Assembly (NCBI GenBank): GCA_963680875.1
Contig: OY804590.1
Span: 24,304,640-24,368,639 of the forward strand
DNA from: Bathymodiolus brooksi
Lineage: Eukaryota; Mollusca; Bivalvia; Mytilida; Modiolidae
Length of the DNA: 64,000 nt
Direction: 5' to 3'
The notes beneath the pieces are model-generated. The model was not told the DNA's origin, made no database searches, and worked only from the letters and a program-made list of their open reading frames with translations. Made by a program: the position numbers and the translations under genes. Below, in pieces: positions 10,674 through 21,484 of the stretch (position 1 is its first letter; every line of letters begins with the position of its first letter).

Positions 10674-13598
10674 ATGTTTTCCAACAATTCGTCGCTGAGC
10701 ATGTTGTTTTCAACGATACAAAATAATTTAATGACACATCTGGTTCAAATGTTGCTTTTTAGGTATAAAATTGATAATTTGAAAGTGTTAACTTGCTATC
10801 AGGTGTAATTTTGCATAACTACTATAGGAGTGTTTGCCGTGATGTCATAGTCTTGAGAATTTACCTGTCTGGTTGGCAAGAAATGGAAAATTTCCATTGT
10901 CTTTCATTGAAGACTCAACTTTAAATTGTCATTATTTTTTTGTTATTTAAGATAATTCAATAATTCTTTCAGAAGTGAAAATTATATAGAAATAACTAAT
11001 TCACAATGAAGGTTTGATACACATATCCAGAATAAAAAGATTGGAAATTCAATCTTGTTTTATTTAGTTTTGAGGTGTAAAAATGCATTATTTCATATTA
11101 GAATTATGAATTTATCATATCAAAATTAAAAAATGTAAACTGACAGAAAAAATATGAATTTTCCTAAGTCTCTAAAACAATTAACAGAACCAACATTGGT
11201 TTGGAAATAAAAAAGTTATAAAAGTTTAAAAATTTGTTATTTTCCTGTCAATTACTTTATTGTTTTATTGCCAACCAAGTATTTGTTTATTGTCATGCAA
11301 ATTAGTGAATATGACATCACTAATGAGATCGGCGAACACTCCTATTATATTTAACAAAAATGTAAATACACTTGAGAAACAGACACTTAATGATCACTGC
11401 ACCGGATTCTTTAGGATGTTATTGATCAATTGAGTACAGGACAGTGTTCTTTTCTTTTTAGAGCAATGAATTCTAACGACTACAGATTTTTGGGAGCAGA
11501 GGTTAGTTACTGTGGCAGATCATTTTGGGGATAGTGTTAACGTCGTGATATATTTCAAAAGGGACGATTTTAATTTTGATATTGTTAATTTTCCACATCT
11601 TAGCAGCAATATTCCTTCCTCACCCGTTTATGTAGTATACATATTTCAATCAACTTTTCCGATATGTTAGAGCCTATACTGAGCTGCTACTCAGATTTTT
11701 ACATCTACATCGAAGTCTGTCAATAAAAAGCAGCTCGTGCTTTTCCTCAAGAGAACTATCCTGATTTTACAGAAAAAAAATATTCTATTTAAATTTCAAA
11801 ATTTATTCAAGATGGGTTCAATTAGTTGTTGACCCACACCCTTTTGTTTGGAGGGGTGAAACTTGTGTTGTCTTGCGAAACTATGGACAATAATCATACA
11901 AGAGGGAGGTTTAAAGCTCTTTTAACCCACCATTTCCACATAGAAATACATGTATCCAGTCAGGAGTAGGAGAGTTGTCTGTGGTTTCCTTCTCTTTTCT
12001 AATTACCAGACTTGAGTCAGTGTGTTAGCCTTGATGTTTGGTTCTAGAATTTGAGAGTAAAGATTGGACGTTCAAATGTTTTACCATTACGATGTTGTCA
12101 ATGTGGACAATTTTCAATCAGAGCGGTTAAGAGCTATGTAAAACTTGGTTTAACCAACCATTTTCACTCAAAAATGTCTGTATCCAGTGAGAAATATGAC
12201 GGTTGTCCATCAGTTGTTTTGTTGGAGATCGTGCTCTGTGATTTTCCTTTTCTTTTTATGGACTCTCCGTTTTGATCATGTTCTGACTTTTTTTGTCACA
12301 TTTATTTGCCACTGTCCTTTCGTATGTTCATATGTACGTCCGTTCCTATTTAGTTAGGTCCGTTTCTCTAATACTAGACATGGTATAGATATTTGACCAG
12401 TTGGATAGATCTTGGTTAGTACTACATGGTTCACTATTAATTTGGTCACTTTGACTTACATTAAACGCATGAATAACCATTTAAATCTTCCATTTAGGTC
12501 CATTTCTCAGATACTAGAGATACTTGGCCACGGGTCTTGGATATATATATAGTACAACATGGTTCACTATTAATTTGGTCACTTTGACTTACATTAAACG
12601 CATGAATAACCATTAAAATCTTGCATTTAGGTCCATTTCTCAGATACTAGAGATACTTGGCCACGGGTCTTGGATATATATATAGTACAACATGGTTCAC
12701 TATTAATTTGGTCATTTTGACTTACATTAAACGCATGAATAACCATTTAAATCTTCCATTTAGGTCCATTTCTCAGATACTAGAGATACTTGGCCACGGG
12801 TCTTGGATATATATATAGTACAACATGGTTCACTATTAATTTGGTCATTTTGACTTACATTAAACGCATGAATAACCATTTAAATCTTCCATTTAGGTCC
12901 ATTTCTCAGATACTGGAGATACTTGGCCACGGGTCTTGGATATATATATATATAGTACAACATGGTTCACTATTAATTTGGTCACTTTGACTTACATTAA
13001 ACGCATGAATAACCATTTAAATCTTGCATTTAGGTCAATTTCTCAGATACTAGAGATACTTGGCCACGGGTCTTGGATATATATATAGTACAACATGGTT
13101 CACTATTAATTAGGTCACTTTGAGTTATTTTCTATGCATAAACAACTTTTGTTAAGTCGATCTCTTAGTTACTAGATATGATATATGATAGATATAGCAA
13201 TGATACTTATTTAGTAAATAGGTCCAGAGTAGTACAACAGGGTTCACTATTAACTAAGTCGCTTTGACCTACAATTTCACCTTAAGTAAAGACGTTTTTG
13301 AGTTTAGTTCTATTTTAATAATGAAATGGGCATTCCGTGTCTGATAGACGAATCAAGGTTTTTTGTATATTTAGTTAATCTGATTTTCATTATCAAATCA
13401 ATTGTTTATATTTTTTCCATTCCTACATGCCTGTTATTATTATACTTTACAGATCGACACAAACTCTTTGGCTGCTTTGGGATGTTTGCTTGTAGATGAC
13501 ACCTATGATACAGATATTGAATCTGATGCCACTATGATCCGAAAGTATTCCGATGCCAGAAATGATCAAATCACAAAGAATCCGTTACCTGCGTTAAG
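10674..13598 (+). CDS. Candidate three-exon gene fragment, function unknown
   Basis: Three segments have splice-like borders and compatible phases. Exon a is 10674-10762 (ATG, MFSNNSSLSM..., ending ...ttttag|gtataa, phase 2). Exon b is 11462-11501 (after ctttttag, ending gcagag|gttagt; 1 + 39 nt, ending in phase 0). Exon c is 13453-13598 (after tactttacag, reading IDTNSLAALGCLLVDDTYDT, ending ttaag|gttttt). The last donor is weak. I do not recognise the protein; exon c is acidic and hydrophilic. All parts lie between the TIRs of 10,418-14,005, so it may be a captured host fragment or the element's own gene remnant. Chance agreement is possible because exon b is only 40 nt. Confidence 0.35.
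10824..11345. mobile_element. 522-bp nested TIR element
   Basis: The ends ataggagtgtttgccg and cggcgaacactcctat are inverted, with 'tgatgtcat' and 'atgacatca' further in. 'ggttggcaagaaat' and 'attgccaacca' are also inverted. It would lie in the first intron of the candidate gene model. There is no coding content. Confidence 0.65.
11815..12290 (+). repeat. Mussel-type dispersed repeat, two tandem relatives
   Basis: Two diverged versions of one motif follow each other ('gggaggtttaaagctctttt...aacccaccatttcc' and 'gcggttaagagctat...aaccaaccattttc'), each ending in a 'gta(t)ccagt.ag' word. The family also includes 31,484-31,736 and 1-125. Non-coding. Confidence 0.55.
12424..13130. repeat. 133-bp minisatellite, about 5 units
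   Basis: The word 'acatggttcactattaat' recurs at 12424, 12557, 12690, 12823, 12960 and 13093. Spacing is 133 bp except one unit of 137 bp, which gained two TA steps in its 'tatatatata' tract. Internal units differ at only a few positions, so the array is young. A degenerate copy continues to about 13,270. Confidence 0.9.
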
Positions 13599-14440
13599 GT
13601 TTTTTTTTCTGTTAAATTAATTGATGTTATGATTAGAAATAAGTCCCCATGTAAAGAAACTATATTATGAATCAGCTATGTATATATATGTTGAGGAATA
13701 AAGTGTAAATAAGTAACAAACTATCGATATGAAAAAGACGAAGTCAACAGGTCCTGTTTTGTGCACACTTTGTAGAATATATGAGAGGAAATTATACAGC
13801 TGTAAAGGAAAAGTGGTCTATCGGTTAAACTCAGAAGTTCCGGCGTGGCATAGTTAGATTGTTTTAATTACCTTTCCTGTTCCATAACTTTAGTCTTATT
13901 GGCATTGTCATCCATTTCATGTTGAGAAAAAAGCCGAAATGATCCGTTTCTTGTTCCGAAAGAATCCGTTTTATCCAAAATAATCCGTTATGGCTATGCA
14001 CCGTGATATCTAGTGGTTAGTTAATTACGAGTATTCATGTACCCTGCTATATATCATGCTATTCTGTTTCTTTTGTCTTTCTTTTTGTGATAGTGTGATG
14101 TCTTCTTTAGTGGAAGCGAACATGTGCCGGTTTTTTTTGTTTTATTGCTTGCATTGCCGTTGGAGGTTCAACTAACAATTAGGGGGGGATATGGTTTCGA
14201 TAAACAGGTTTGACCCTGCCATTTGTTTTTGTCTGTCAAAAACCATCAGTTGTATTTACGTCAGAATATGTCTTGGTCTTTTTGTGGGTTCAGTGGTTTG
14301 AAATGAGCGTGAGCCCGTTTTTTATTTTTATATAAGTTGGATTGTAGACCATCATCGATTAAATTTTCTTTTCATAAATATGTGCTGGAAATTTTAAATT
14401 ATGGGGGAAATGTCACATCTAAGCCTTTGTTCACATGCTT

Positions 14441-14574
14441 CAGACGCTGTATCAATAATAATTCCATAAGGTCAAGTATGAGAAAATGGTGTCAATGGGC
14501 AATTTTACCCACTGGTTATATCTTCTTCCCATTGACCTTATGGGATTACTTTTGATATCATGTCTAGCGTCTGT
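14441..14574. mobile_element. 134-bp hairpin MITE
   Basis: 'cagacgctgtatcaataata' at the left and 'tgatatcatgtctagcgtctg' (quoted in part) at the right are inverted. 'ccataaggtcaa' and 'ttgaccttatgg' lie further in. Confidence 0.65.
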
Positions 14575-14639
14575 GGTATAACTGTGGGTACATATGGTGT
14601 ACATACAATGGCTTAAGTGAATGTGCGAAAATTAACAGA

Positions 14640-14790
14640 ATTTGTTGAAATTAACAACAAGTTTTGGATACCCCTCTTGATAATTGGATCTCCAACGTCA
14701 AAGCAAACATAAAGAAACGATAAAAAAAATACACCTGCACATATTCGCTTCAACTCAAAAAGATCACATACTATCACAAAAATAAATGAC
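14640..14790. repeat. Dispersed repeat shared with 19,270-19,760
   Basis: 'aattggatctccaacgtcaa', 'cataaagaaacgata' and 'cacctgcacatattc' occur in the same order at 19,300-19,700. There the CAATCG MITE splits the repeat at the position between the last two words. This uninterrupted copy shows the MITE's pre-insertion sequence. Confidence 0.7.
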
Positions 14791-15300
14791 AACATAAACA
14801 TGGACAGTACAGTGATAGTGTCAATGAATGACAACATAAACATGGACAGTACAGTAGCAGAATCAATGAATGACAACATAAACATGGACAGTACAGTAGC
14901 AGAATCAATGAATGACAACATAAACATGGACAGTACAGTAGCAGAATCAATGAATGACAACATAAACATGGACAGTACAGTAGCAGAATCAATGAATGAC
15001 AACATAAACATGGACAGTACAGTAGCAGAATCAATGAATGACAACATAAACATGGACAGTACAGTAGCAGAATCAATGAATGACAACATAAACATGGACA
15101 GTACAGTAGCAGAATCAATGAATGACAACATAAACATGGACAGTACAGTAGCAGAATCAATGAATGACAACATAAACATGGACAGTACAGTAGCAGAATC
15201 AATGAATGACAACATAAACATGGACAGTACAGTAGCAGAATCAATGAATGACAACATAAACATGGACAGTACAATAGCAGAATCAATGAATGCTCGCTGT
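14788..15300. repeat. 42-bp minisatellite, 12 units
   Basis: The unit reads 'atgacaacataaacatggac' followed by 'agtacagtagcagaatcaatga'. The internal units are identical; only the first ('gtgatagtgtc') and last ('acaatagcag') differ. Because 42 is a multiple of three and the unit lacks stops in three frames, it produces three long overlapping ORFs: about 167 codons on + and 170 and 216 on -. The + frame repeats MDSTVAESMNDNIN. There is no promoter, splice signal or homology to support a gene, so the ORFs are best read as by-products. Confidence 0.9.
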
Positions 15301-15345
15301 TAATTGAATACTAGCTAGAAAGATAGGATCTGTTGGTTACATTAA

Positions 15346-16239
15346 AGGGATATTGTTTACCACAATCGTATTTTTTTCATATCCAAAATTATTGTCGTTT
15401 TCCGTACTGACCTTCATAAAATGAAGACTAACACCGAGTTATGCTGCAAAAGATACGATTTTTTGACAAAAAAGACCCAAAACTATCATTATCGGAATTA
15501 TTGTCCAGGATAACAAGAATTCAAATCTATTCATATGACCTTTTATGTGAACCCGTCTTCAGCATGCGCACTGTTTAGAAACAATAAACAACATGTGGTT
15601 ATTGGGCAAAAGGGAAAGTGTCAACGCGTGGAAGAAAGCGGACTTTGACGGATTCAGAGAGAAAGATGAATAGAAGTGAAGTATCTTCCAAATGGAACAA
15701 ATGCAGGATATATGTAGGGGATCAGTTGGACCGTTGGAACGAACTCAAAGAAGTGCTACGCGTCCAAACTCGCGCTGAAGTGGCAAAGATTTTGCTTGAT
15801 AGGTAAGCCGAGCATGTTTTTTCCTTCTTTTCTCAATCGTTTTTCATATTTTATGAATTTATGATGATGCCTATGATCATTGTCGGTAGACATTATTCAA
15901 TATATGTAATCTTGCACCTGGCAACAGCAAATTATTGTCAATGAATAGCATAAAACGGCCGTATTTGCGAGGTAAACAAACACGAATTTTAGCATCCATG
16001 CTGCAGCATCCGGGTTACTGGCATAAACATAGATAAAAATAGATTTGGCCTCGCTCAGGTCAGTGCATAATTAATTAGCTTCCAGTAACGGTGGTCAGCT
16101 TTTTTAAATCGAAAAAACAACGTTTCATAGCGTATTCGCCAATAATTCGGTGTTTAATCTTCATTTTATGAAGGTCAGTACGGAAAATGACAATAATTTT
16201 GGGTATGAAAAAATTACGATTGTGGTAGACAATATCCCT
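15346..16239. mobile_element. 894-bp TTAA element with 90-bp TIRs
   Basis: The left end is agggatattgtttaccacaa and the right end is ttgtggtagacaatatccct. The TIRs agree over about 90 bp with few differences. TTAA lies at 15342-15345 and 16240-16243. TTAA duplications and an AGGG end are compatible with Kolobok or piggyBac-like transposons (inference). The interior retains an exon-like ORF with a strong donor, so this looks like an internally deleted copy of a coding element. Confidence 0.85.
15588..15802 (+). pseudogene. Exon retained in TTAA element, unknown family
   Basis: The frame is open from 15,588. The first in-frame ATG is at 15,666, upstream of CRIYVGDQLDRWNELKEVLR and VQTRAEVAKILLD. 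It ends at a consensus donor (gat ag|gtaagc at 15,803). The basic start RGRKRTLTDSERK followed by 'IYVGDQLDRW' and 'RAEVAKILLD' looks like an N-terminal segment I associate with uncharacterised repetitive proteins of invertebrates. I cannot name the family. No downstream exon is present before the right TIR, so the gene is broken. Confidence 0.5.
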
Positions 16240-16450
16240 TTAATCTAAGGACAAAAAAATCATAACTGATACTTTTAAGAGATTTAATTAGTCATAAACA
16301 TCTAAAATAAATAATGGTCTTTATCGGAGACCAGAATTAATAGGTCGTAAACTATTGAAATCAAATATTGAACATTAAATGATAATGTAATATTGAATGA
16401 AATATAAATGTACCGGTATTGTTTTAATAGCTAGTTTCAGCTACTAGTAG

Positions 16451-16610
16451 AACCAGCAGATGGTCTACATTTTGTAAGAGAATACACTTTAGCTGTAGAT
16501 TCTTCAAAATAATCAACGAGACCCTTACGGGTCGAGTTGATTATTTTTAAGGATCGACAAGTTGGAGTGTATTCTCGTACTTAATACTTTTCCATCTGCA
16601 GCAGTGTTTT
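16451..16610. repeat. Hairpin with perfect inner palindrome
   Basis: Outer arms 'gcagatgg...gagaatacactt' and its inverted partner '...gtgtattctc...ccatctgc' surround the inner palindrome 'aataatcaacgagaccc' / 'gggtcgagttgattatt'. Probably a small MITE. Coding potential is absent from here to 17,370. Confidence 0.6.
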
Positions 16611-17379
16611 CCTTTTTTGTTTACCCTTTAAATGTTTATAAAGCCTAATAAGACACAATTAACCAAATTAAAACGAGAAATATTTATCGGCATTCGTACT
16701 TTCGATTCTCGTTTATATTTAGATATTTCAAGGTCATTCAAGTGTTCCAAATGTTCACCTGTGGTCTGTCTGATTTGTTATTACTTGTGGTCGGCTAGTT
16801 ATGTTGTTTTTTGCATTGCGAGAATATATTTTAAAAGTTCATGTACTCGTCAGTTCTGAACATAAATTATACCAGATCTGAAATACCTGCATCGTGTCTT
16901 GTATATATTGATCAATTGCTTATTTAAAAAAGTTGTTCATATTTGTCTTTACAAAGTTCACCCATATACATATGTATACTAATTATACTGTCTAATAGTA
17001 TGGTCATCGTAGCCGGGTGGTTAGATGGAAGATTTGAAACTCAAAGCCCAAAATATGTACAAAACGTTTTTAAGCCTAAAATAGTAAAAGGTTAAAATTC
17101 ACATACTCAAGAACAAAGGAATAAACTGTAGACTCTTAAAAATAATTCACTGTTCGAACAATAGTGTGACGTCAGAGAAATATATTATTTTAAAAGAAAG
17201 AAACCAAACCCTGCCTCAAAAGGTAAATGATAAATGCTAAATAATTTAGTCTTTACCAACAAGATTTTTCACAGTTTTCACAAGATTAGATGTGTGTGTT
17301 ATTTAAAACTACAATTTTTAATTGGGGACACCCGTTATTATTTTAAGGTGTAAAACCACTTAATTTCGTTAACATTTCC

Positions 17380-17406
17380 AAGGACGTATATATATATACG
17401 TCCTTG
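17380..17406. repeat. Short perfect palindrome AAGGACGTATA...
   Basis: 'aaggacgtatatat' is followed by its reverse complement. The same stem without the TA loop is at 42,947-42,971 ('aaggacgta...tacgtcctt'). Dispersed small hairpin. Confidence 0.7.
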
Positions 17407-17464
17407 ACATTTCCTACTAAATTTGTGTTTTTTCGAGCCTACGTGACCTTTCCAAGACCATATA

Positions 17465-17640
17465 TTTGTCTAACTTTTTGTCCTGTGACTTTTTGTCCGT
17501 GACTTTTTGTCTGTGAATTTTTGTCCTATTTGTCGAAAAATGTCATTTGTGACTTTTTGTCTGTGACTTTTTCTCCTGTGAATTTTTGTCATGTGACTTT
17601 CTGTCTGTGACTTTTTGTCCTGTGACTATGATCTATCCTA
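17465..17640. repeat. GTGACTTTTTGTC degenerate short tandem array
   Basis: Variants of a 13- to 14-bp word ('gtgactttttgtcct', 'gtgaatttttgtc') are repeated about 11 times. The same word in both orientations makes up 22,190-22,530. Confidence 0.8.
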
Positions 17641-18257
17641 CATTCATATCCATTCTTGATTTAAAACCTGGTTTGATCTTTTAGTTGTACCAGCAGATTG
17701 TCTATATATTAGCACTTAAGAGACATTGCCTCAAAAAGTAAGTTATATCTGCTAAACCATAGCCTTTACGAATAAGATTTTTCATGGTTTTTACAAGTGT
17801 CAGATTTGAACTTTTTAACTTTGTTAAAAATACGTCGTTTTAAACACAGTGGTTGGCATAAGCCCTTTGAAAAATGCAATTTTGGATCAGATCTCTGCAC
17901 GTAGACTTGTCTTTATGTACAAGATCTTTATAACGGTAATAAAAATTTAATGAAAGTTCTCAATAATTTATGAAAACGGTATCCTTAGTGTAAAATTGTA
18001 TACGTTATTCAATATTGCGAGATTACGGTAATTGAATATCAGAAACATTACAAAAAATACTTGCAAACGAACAATCTGAGAAATGTAAACGCGATATAAT
18101 GAGGTCAAAGGAACGTCATCATCCAAAATAGAAAATAAACGATAGGAAAAGAAATATCATCTCTTTTTGTCGTAAGCGCGTGTGTTGAATACCGGGTATG
18201 CCTTTAAATTGACACGAGTCGCTTGTAATGTTAGTCTTATTAAAAAAAAAAAAAATT

Positions 18258-19235
18258 TTTGAAGATATCAAAGGGGTCGTAAATTGAAAAAGGTCAGAAA
18301 ATACAATGGCCAAAAGAAAAAGGGCAAACTATAATGTATAAAACAATACACAGAAAATTAAAGATCGAGCAACACGAACCCCACTAATAACCTGGGGTAA
18401 ACTCACGAGCTACGTAAGGCTAGGCCGTTCCTGCACCACATGTGGCACCCGTCGTGTATCTCTTGTCACAAGCCCGGTGATAAAAATGATAAAATGACCG
18501 TATTATGATTACGACAAACGGAACATATCCGTGGTCATTTGTGGCACAGATATTCCATAACCGTTAACCAGGTTATGGTGGCGACCGTAAAACTTTCGAA
18601 GTGATGACTTCAACTTAACCACTACAAACCTTGGTTCAGTAGCTTCCGTCTTAGCAGCAGCCCTCTATAAAAAAAATCATTATATGAACCACAAATTCTG
18701 GAATATCGAATCAACTGAGATATATACTAGCTATTCCATATGCAGGTGCTGATCGAAAGTTGCTACAATAGATGGAAAGCTCGCAATCCGCAAAGGTTCT
18801 TGTTTTACCGGCCCTTACTGCCATATTTGAGGTGTATGTCAAGGTATGAAACTGTATCTCTGGTATCCTTTATTTCAAGCTCGATGGAATAGATGCCAAA
18901 CCTAAAATTAATTGTATATCTGTATATACACTATAGCGAAACTTGAAATTAAAGGATCGGGCTAGTTTCTTTTCGTTTTTCTTGAGAAGATCCTTGTATA
19001 AAGTCTGCCTCATACGAATAAATGAATAAATTGGAGAGAAAAGGAACACAGTTGGTACCCTTAGGAATATCGAGTGTCTGTTAAAAACGACCCCACCAAA
19101 CAGAGTAAATATGCTATCAATCAAAAACTGGAGCATTTTGATGAAATCAGTTTCAGAGAACTTTTTTTGTAGAATCATAGTGTACATATAATTAGTTAAA
19201 TGAATATTCCCAATTAACAGAGTTTTAACCAATTG
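18258..19235 (-). pseudogene. Reverse-transcriptase retroelement relic, copy 1
   Basis: On the minus strand, 19,232-18,870 reads KMLQFLIDSIFTLFGGVVFN and FNFKFRYSVYTDIQLI. I take this as a decayed RT palm in which the normal 'FRYIDD'-like catalytic strand has been lost. Towards 18,258 the post-RT region matches the copies at 21,485-22,155 and 35,440-35,812 ('gatcgagcaacacgaacccc', 'ggaacatatccgtggtcatt'). I recognise this as an abundant bivalve RT family; its clade is not certain to me. Stops and frameshifts are frequent. Confidence 0.65.
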
Positions 19236-19269
19236 TTATATTACTGAATGTTACTCTTTTTAACTCAAG

Positions 19270-19760
19270 GTTGTAGAAATTAAAAACATGTTTTGGGTTC
19301 CCCTCTTAATAATTGGATCTCTAACGTCAATACAGGCATAAAGAAACGATAGACAAATACCAATCGTAGCTACTCGGCCATTCTCGCTACCCTGCAAATA
19401 ACCTCGTACGTACATAGTAGAAATTCTTCTTAAATTGTTTGCCGGAAGTTAAGTTAAGTTAAGCCGCACAAAAATATAGTCCACGAAAATCCAATATGGA
19501 AGACATACTAAGTAAAATCTAATCATGCAAAACTAATTAAAACTTTAATTGAAATATAGAAAATTGCTTGAAATATAACTTTATCAAACTTTCATGTAAC
19601 TGACATGTGAAAAGTAGTGCGATTTATACGCATAATGAATACGAGGTTATTTGCAGGATAGCGAGAATGGCCGAGTAGTTACGATTGAGACAAACACCTG
19701 CACATATTCACTTCAACTCAACAATACCACACACTGTCACAAAAAAATGAAAGGCAGCAT
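19270..19760. repeat. Dispersed repeat interrupted by MITE
   Basis: Same repeat as 14,640-14,790, split at 19,361 by the CAATCG MITE. 'agacaaatac' before and 'agacaaacac' after the MITE look like the target duplication (8-10 bp, one difference). Confidence 0.7.
19361..19687. mobile_element. MITE family CAATCG, copy 2, 327 bp
   Basis: Complete: the left end is caatcgtagctactcggcca and the right end is tggccgagtagttacgattg, with about 48 bp of near-perfect TIR. The interior matches 6,744-7,076 in reverse. Superfamily uncertain; the flanks suggest an 8-10 bp target duplication. Confidence 0.85.
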
Positions 19761-20270
19761 ATGACAAAGTACGTTGGCCATTCTTATTTTATGAAGCACA
19801 ATTGAACCAATTCTTTTAATCTATCTTTTAGTTTTGAGTCGGGAATAGTTGTGTAGAGGGTAGAGAAGTAAAATGTTTAATACTGTTGCAATGATGAGAT
19901 GAACCTTGATTGTATCTTTATAATTTTTCAGAATCCACGTCTGATTCACACCACTCCTTGAGTAGCTAGTGTCAATTTAAGTTCATTGTGTTAAAGTTTT
20001 ACATACTTAAGCCATTTACAGTTACGTTGTCGTCGAAGTATCTGCTATATTTGTATAGTAAAAGATGGAAATTATGTGGTGCTGGGATGGGCTTGTGGAC
20101 GTATGTTCCGATTGTCACAAATACAAAAGACCCCTTTTAACCACCCTCGCCTCACCACGAACTGCTGTCAGTGTTCTTTTACATATATCGAACGTAGCAT
20201 TCCCAAAACACTATTTAGAGAACTATGTTCAATGTCAATACTCCGTGATTAGTTTGGCATGATAGGTTTT

Positions 20271-20513
20271 AGGGCTATGGTGTTTAACGCCACTTTCAAC
20301 AATATTTCAGTTATATCGTGGCGGTCAGTTTTATTGGTGAAGGAAACCGGAGTACATGGAAAAAACCACCGACCTGTCGCAAGTCACTGACAAACTTTAT
20401 CACATAATGTTGTATCGAGTACACCTCACCATTAGCGGGATTCGAACTTTAGTGGTGATAGGCGCTGATTGTACAGGTAGTTGCAAATCCAACTACCAAC
20501 CGATCACGACCAT
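20271..20513 (-). repeat. tRNA-headed SINE (MetaSINE-like), near full length
   Basis: The minus-strand order is a tRNA-like head with box A-like (atggtcgtgatcggttgg) and box B-like (agttcgaatcccgc) words, a conserved middle ('gtactccggtttcct'), and a tail 'gttgaaagtggcgttaaaca'. The central block is what I recall for the MetaSINE superfamily (inference). Confidence 0.8.
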
Positions 20514-20822
20514 TGAGAGCACCTTGTTGTTACTAGAAATTGAGTTTGTAAATACTAGTGTAGCCTTGCAATGCCCTCATTTTAGGGACCGACCATTTAA
20601 CCTACAGGGGTGGGGTTATGGTTTTTTGTTTCGTTCAAAAAATTTTTTTCGGACAACATGAGAGTTAGAATATTAATTTTTTTCCAGAATTTAACATTAG
20701 GTTATATGACAAAAACTCTGAATCAGATTATTTATTTTTTCCTCCACCAAAATCAGAATATTTTTTTCAGCAACATTGGGAATCAGAATATTTTTTTAGA
20801 AAGAAAATCATAACCCCCCCCT

Positions 20823-20844
20823 CCCCCCCCCCCCCCCCCCCCCC
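20823..20844. repeat. Poly(C) tract
   Basis: An uninterrupted run of about 22 C preceded by ctccccccc-like sequence. Similar runs of 12-20 C or G lie at 3,700, 5,150, 7,139, 48,627, 48,807, 62,580 and 62,872. Confidence 0.95.
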
Positions 20845-21289
20845 TTCAAGTTAAATGGTCCGTCCCTTAGTTCATTGAACTCCGTGTTATATTTATCTTC
20901 ATCGTGACGCGTAGTCTAATGTTACACAAAGTCTAGTCGCGTTTTTGCATCTCAAATAAAACTTCATTATCCTTCACGCCATATTAATGTTTATTTAATA
21001 CTTTTAATTGATATAAACTCAGATAAAACCTAGACATCCTTAGTAGATATTAGATATATATAGTTATGACATCGTTTACTTAATGTCAATTACACTACAC
21101 AAAATCAAAAGTCACAATCTCAAGGTTGGAGGTAAAATATTTACTTATTACTCCCAGCTCATGGGGAATAAGGACTATAGTGTCTGATATGCTTTTTTGG
21201 CAAAAATGATATGATTTTCACTTCCAAATTCCAAAATTTTAATTCACTACACTAAAAATTTGCAATTTTAAACTGTTACCCGAATCGTT

Positions 21290-21345
21290 TGCATAGCCGC
21301 CACGATACAACTGAAATATTGTTGAAAGTGGCGTTAAACACCATA
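21290..21345 (+). repeat. SINE 3' fragment
   Basis: 'gccgccacgatacaactgaa' followed by 'gttgaaagtggcgttaaaca' matches the tail of the 26,603 SINE. The head is missing. Confidence 0.75.
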
Positions 21346-21484
21346 ACCCCAAACACCCTCGTTTGCGTAGTGTCGCATGATAGGACGAAACACGCATTTT
21401 ATTTTTTAAGACAATCCGTAAAACAGTGTCGGTCCATTTTGAAAGCTAAGAAATTATTTAAGAGAACATGTTATTTAAGAAGAG

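Larger units (their letters stand above)
10418..14005. mobile_element. 3.59-kb TIR element, 5-bp duplication ATATC
   Basis: The left end reads cacggtgcatagccataacg (10418 onward) and the right end is its reverse complement (to 14005). The TIRs match over about 70 bp with a few differences and contain repeated 'aacggat' words. ATATC flanks both ends (10413-10417 and 14006-14010). The interior holds a nested small TIR element, a mussel-type dispersed repeat, a 133-bp minisatellite and a possible three-exon gene fragment, but no recognisable transposase. The 5-bp duplication plus terminal CACGGTG recall Transib/RAG-type ends (CACWRTG, 5-bp duplication), but that is a resemblance of short motifs only. 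Other superfamilies with 5-bp duplications are possible. Confidence 0.8.

Noticed and set aside
14613..15286. Long overlapping ORFs of 216, 170 and 167 codons
   Set aside because: All three come from one 42-bp tandem repeat whose length is a multiple of three. No promoter, splice site or recognisable domain supports any of them.
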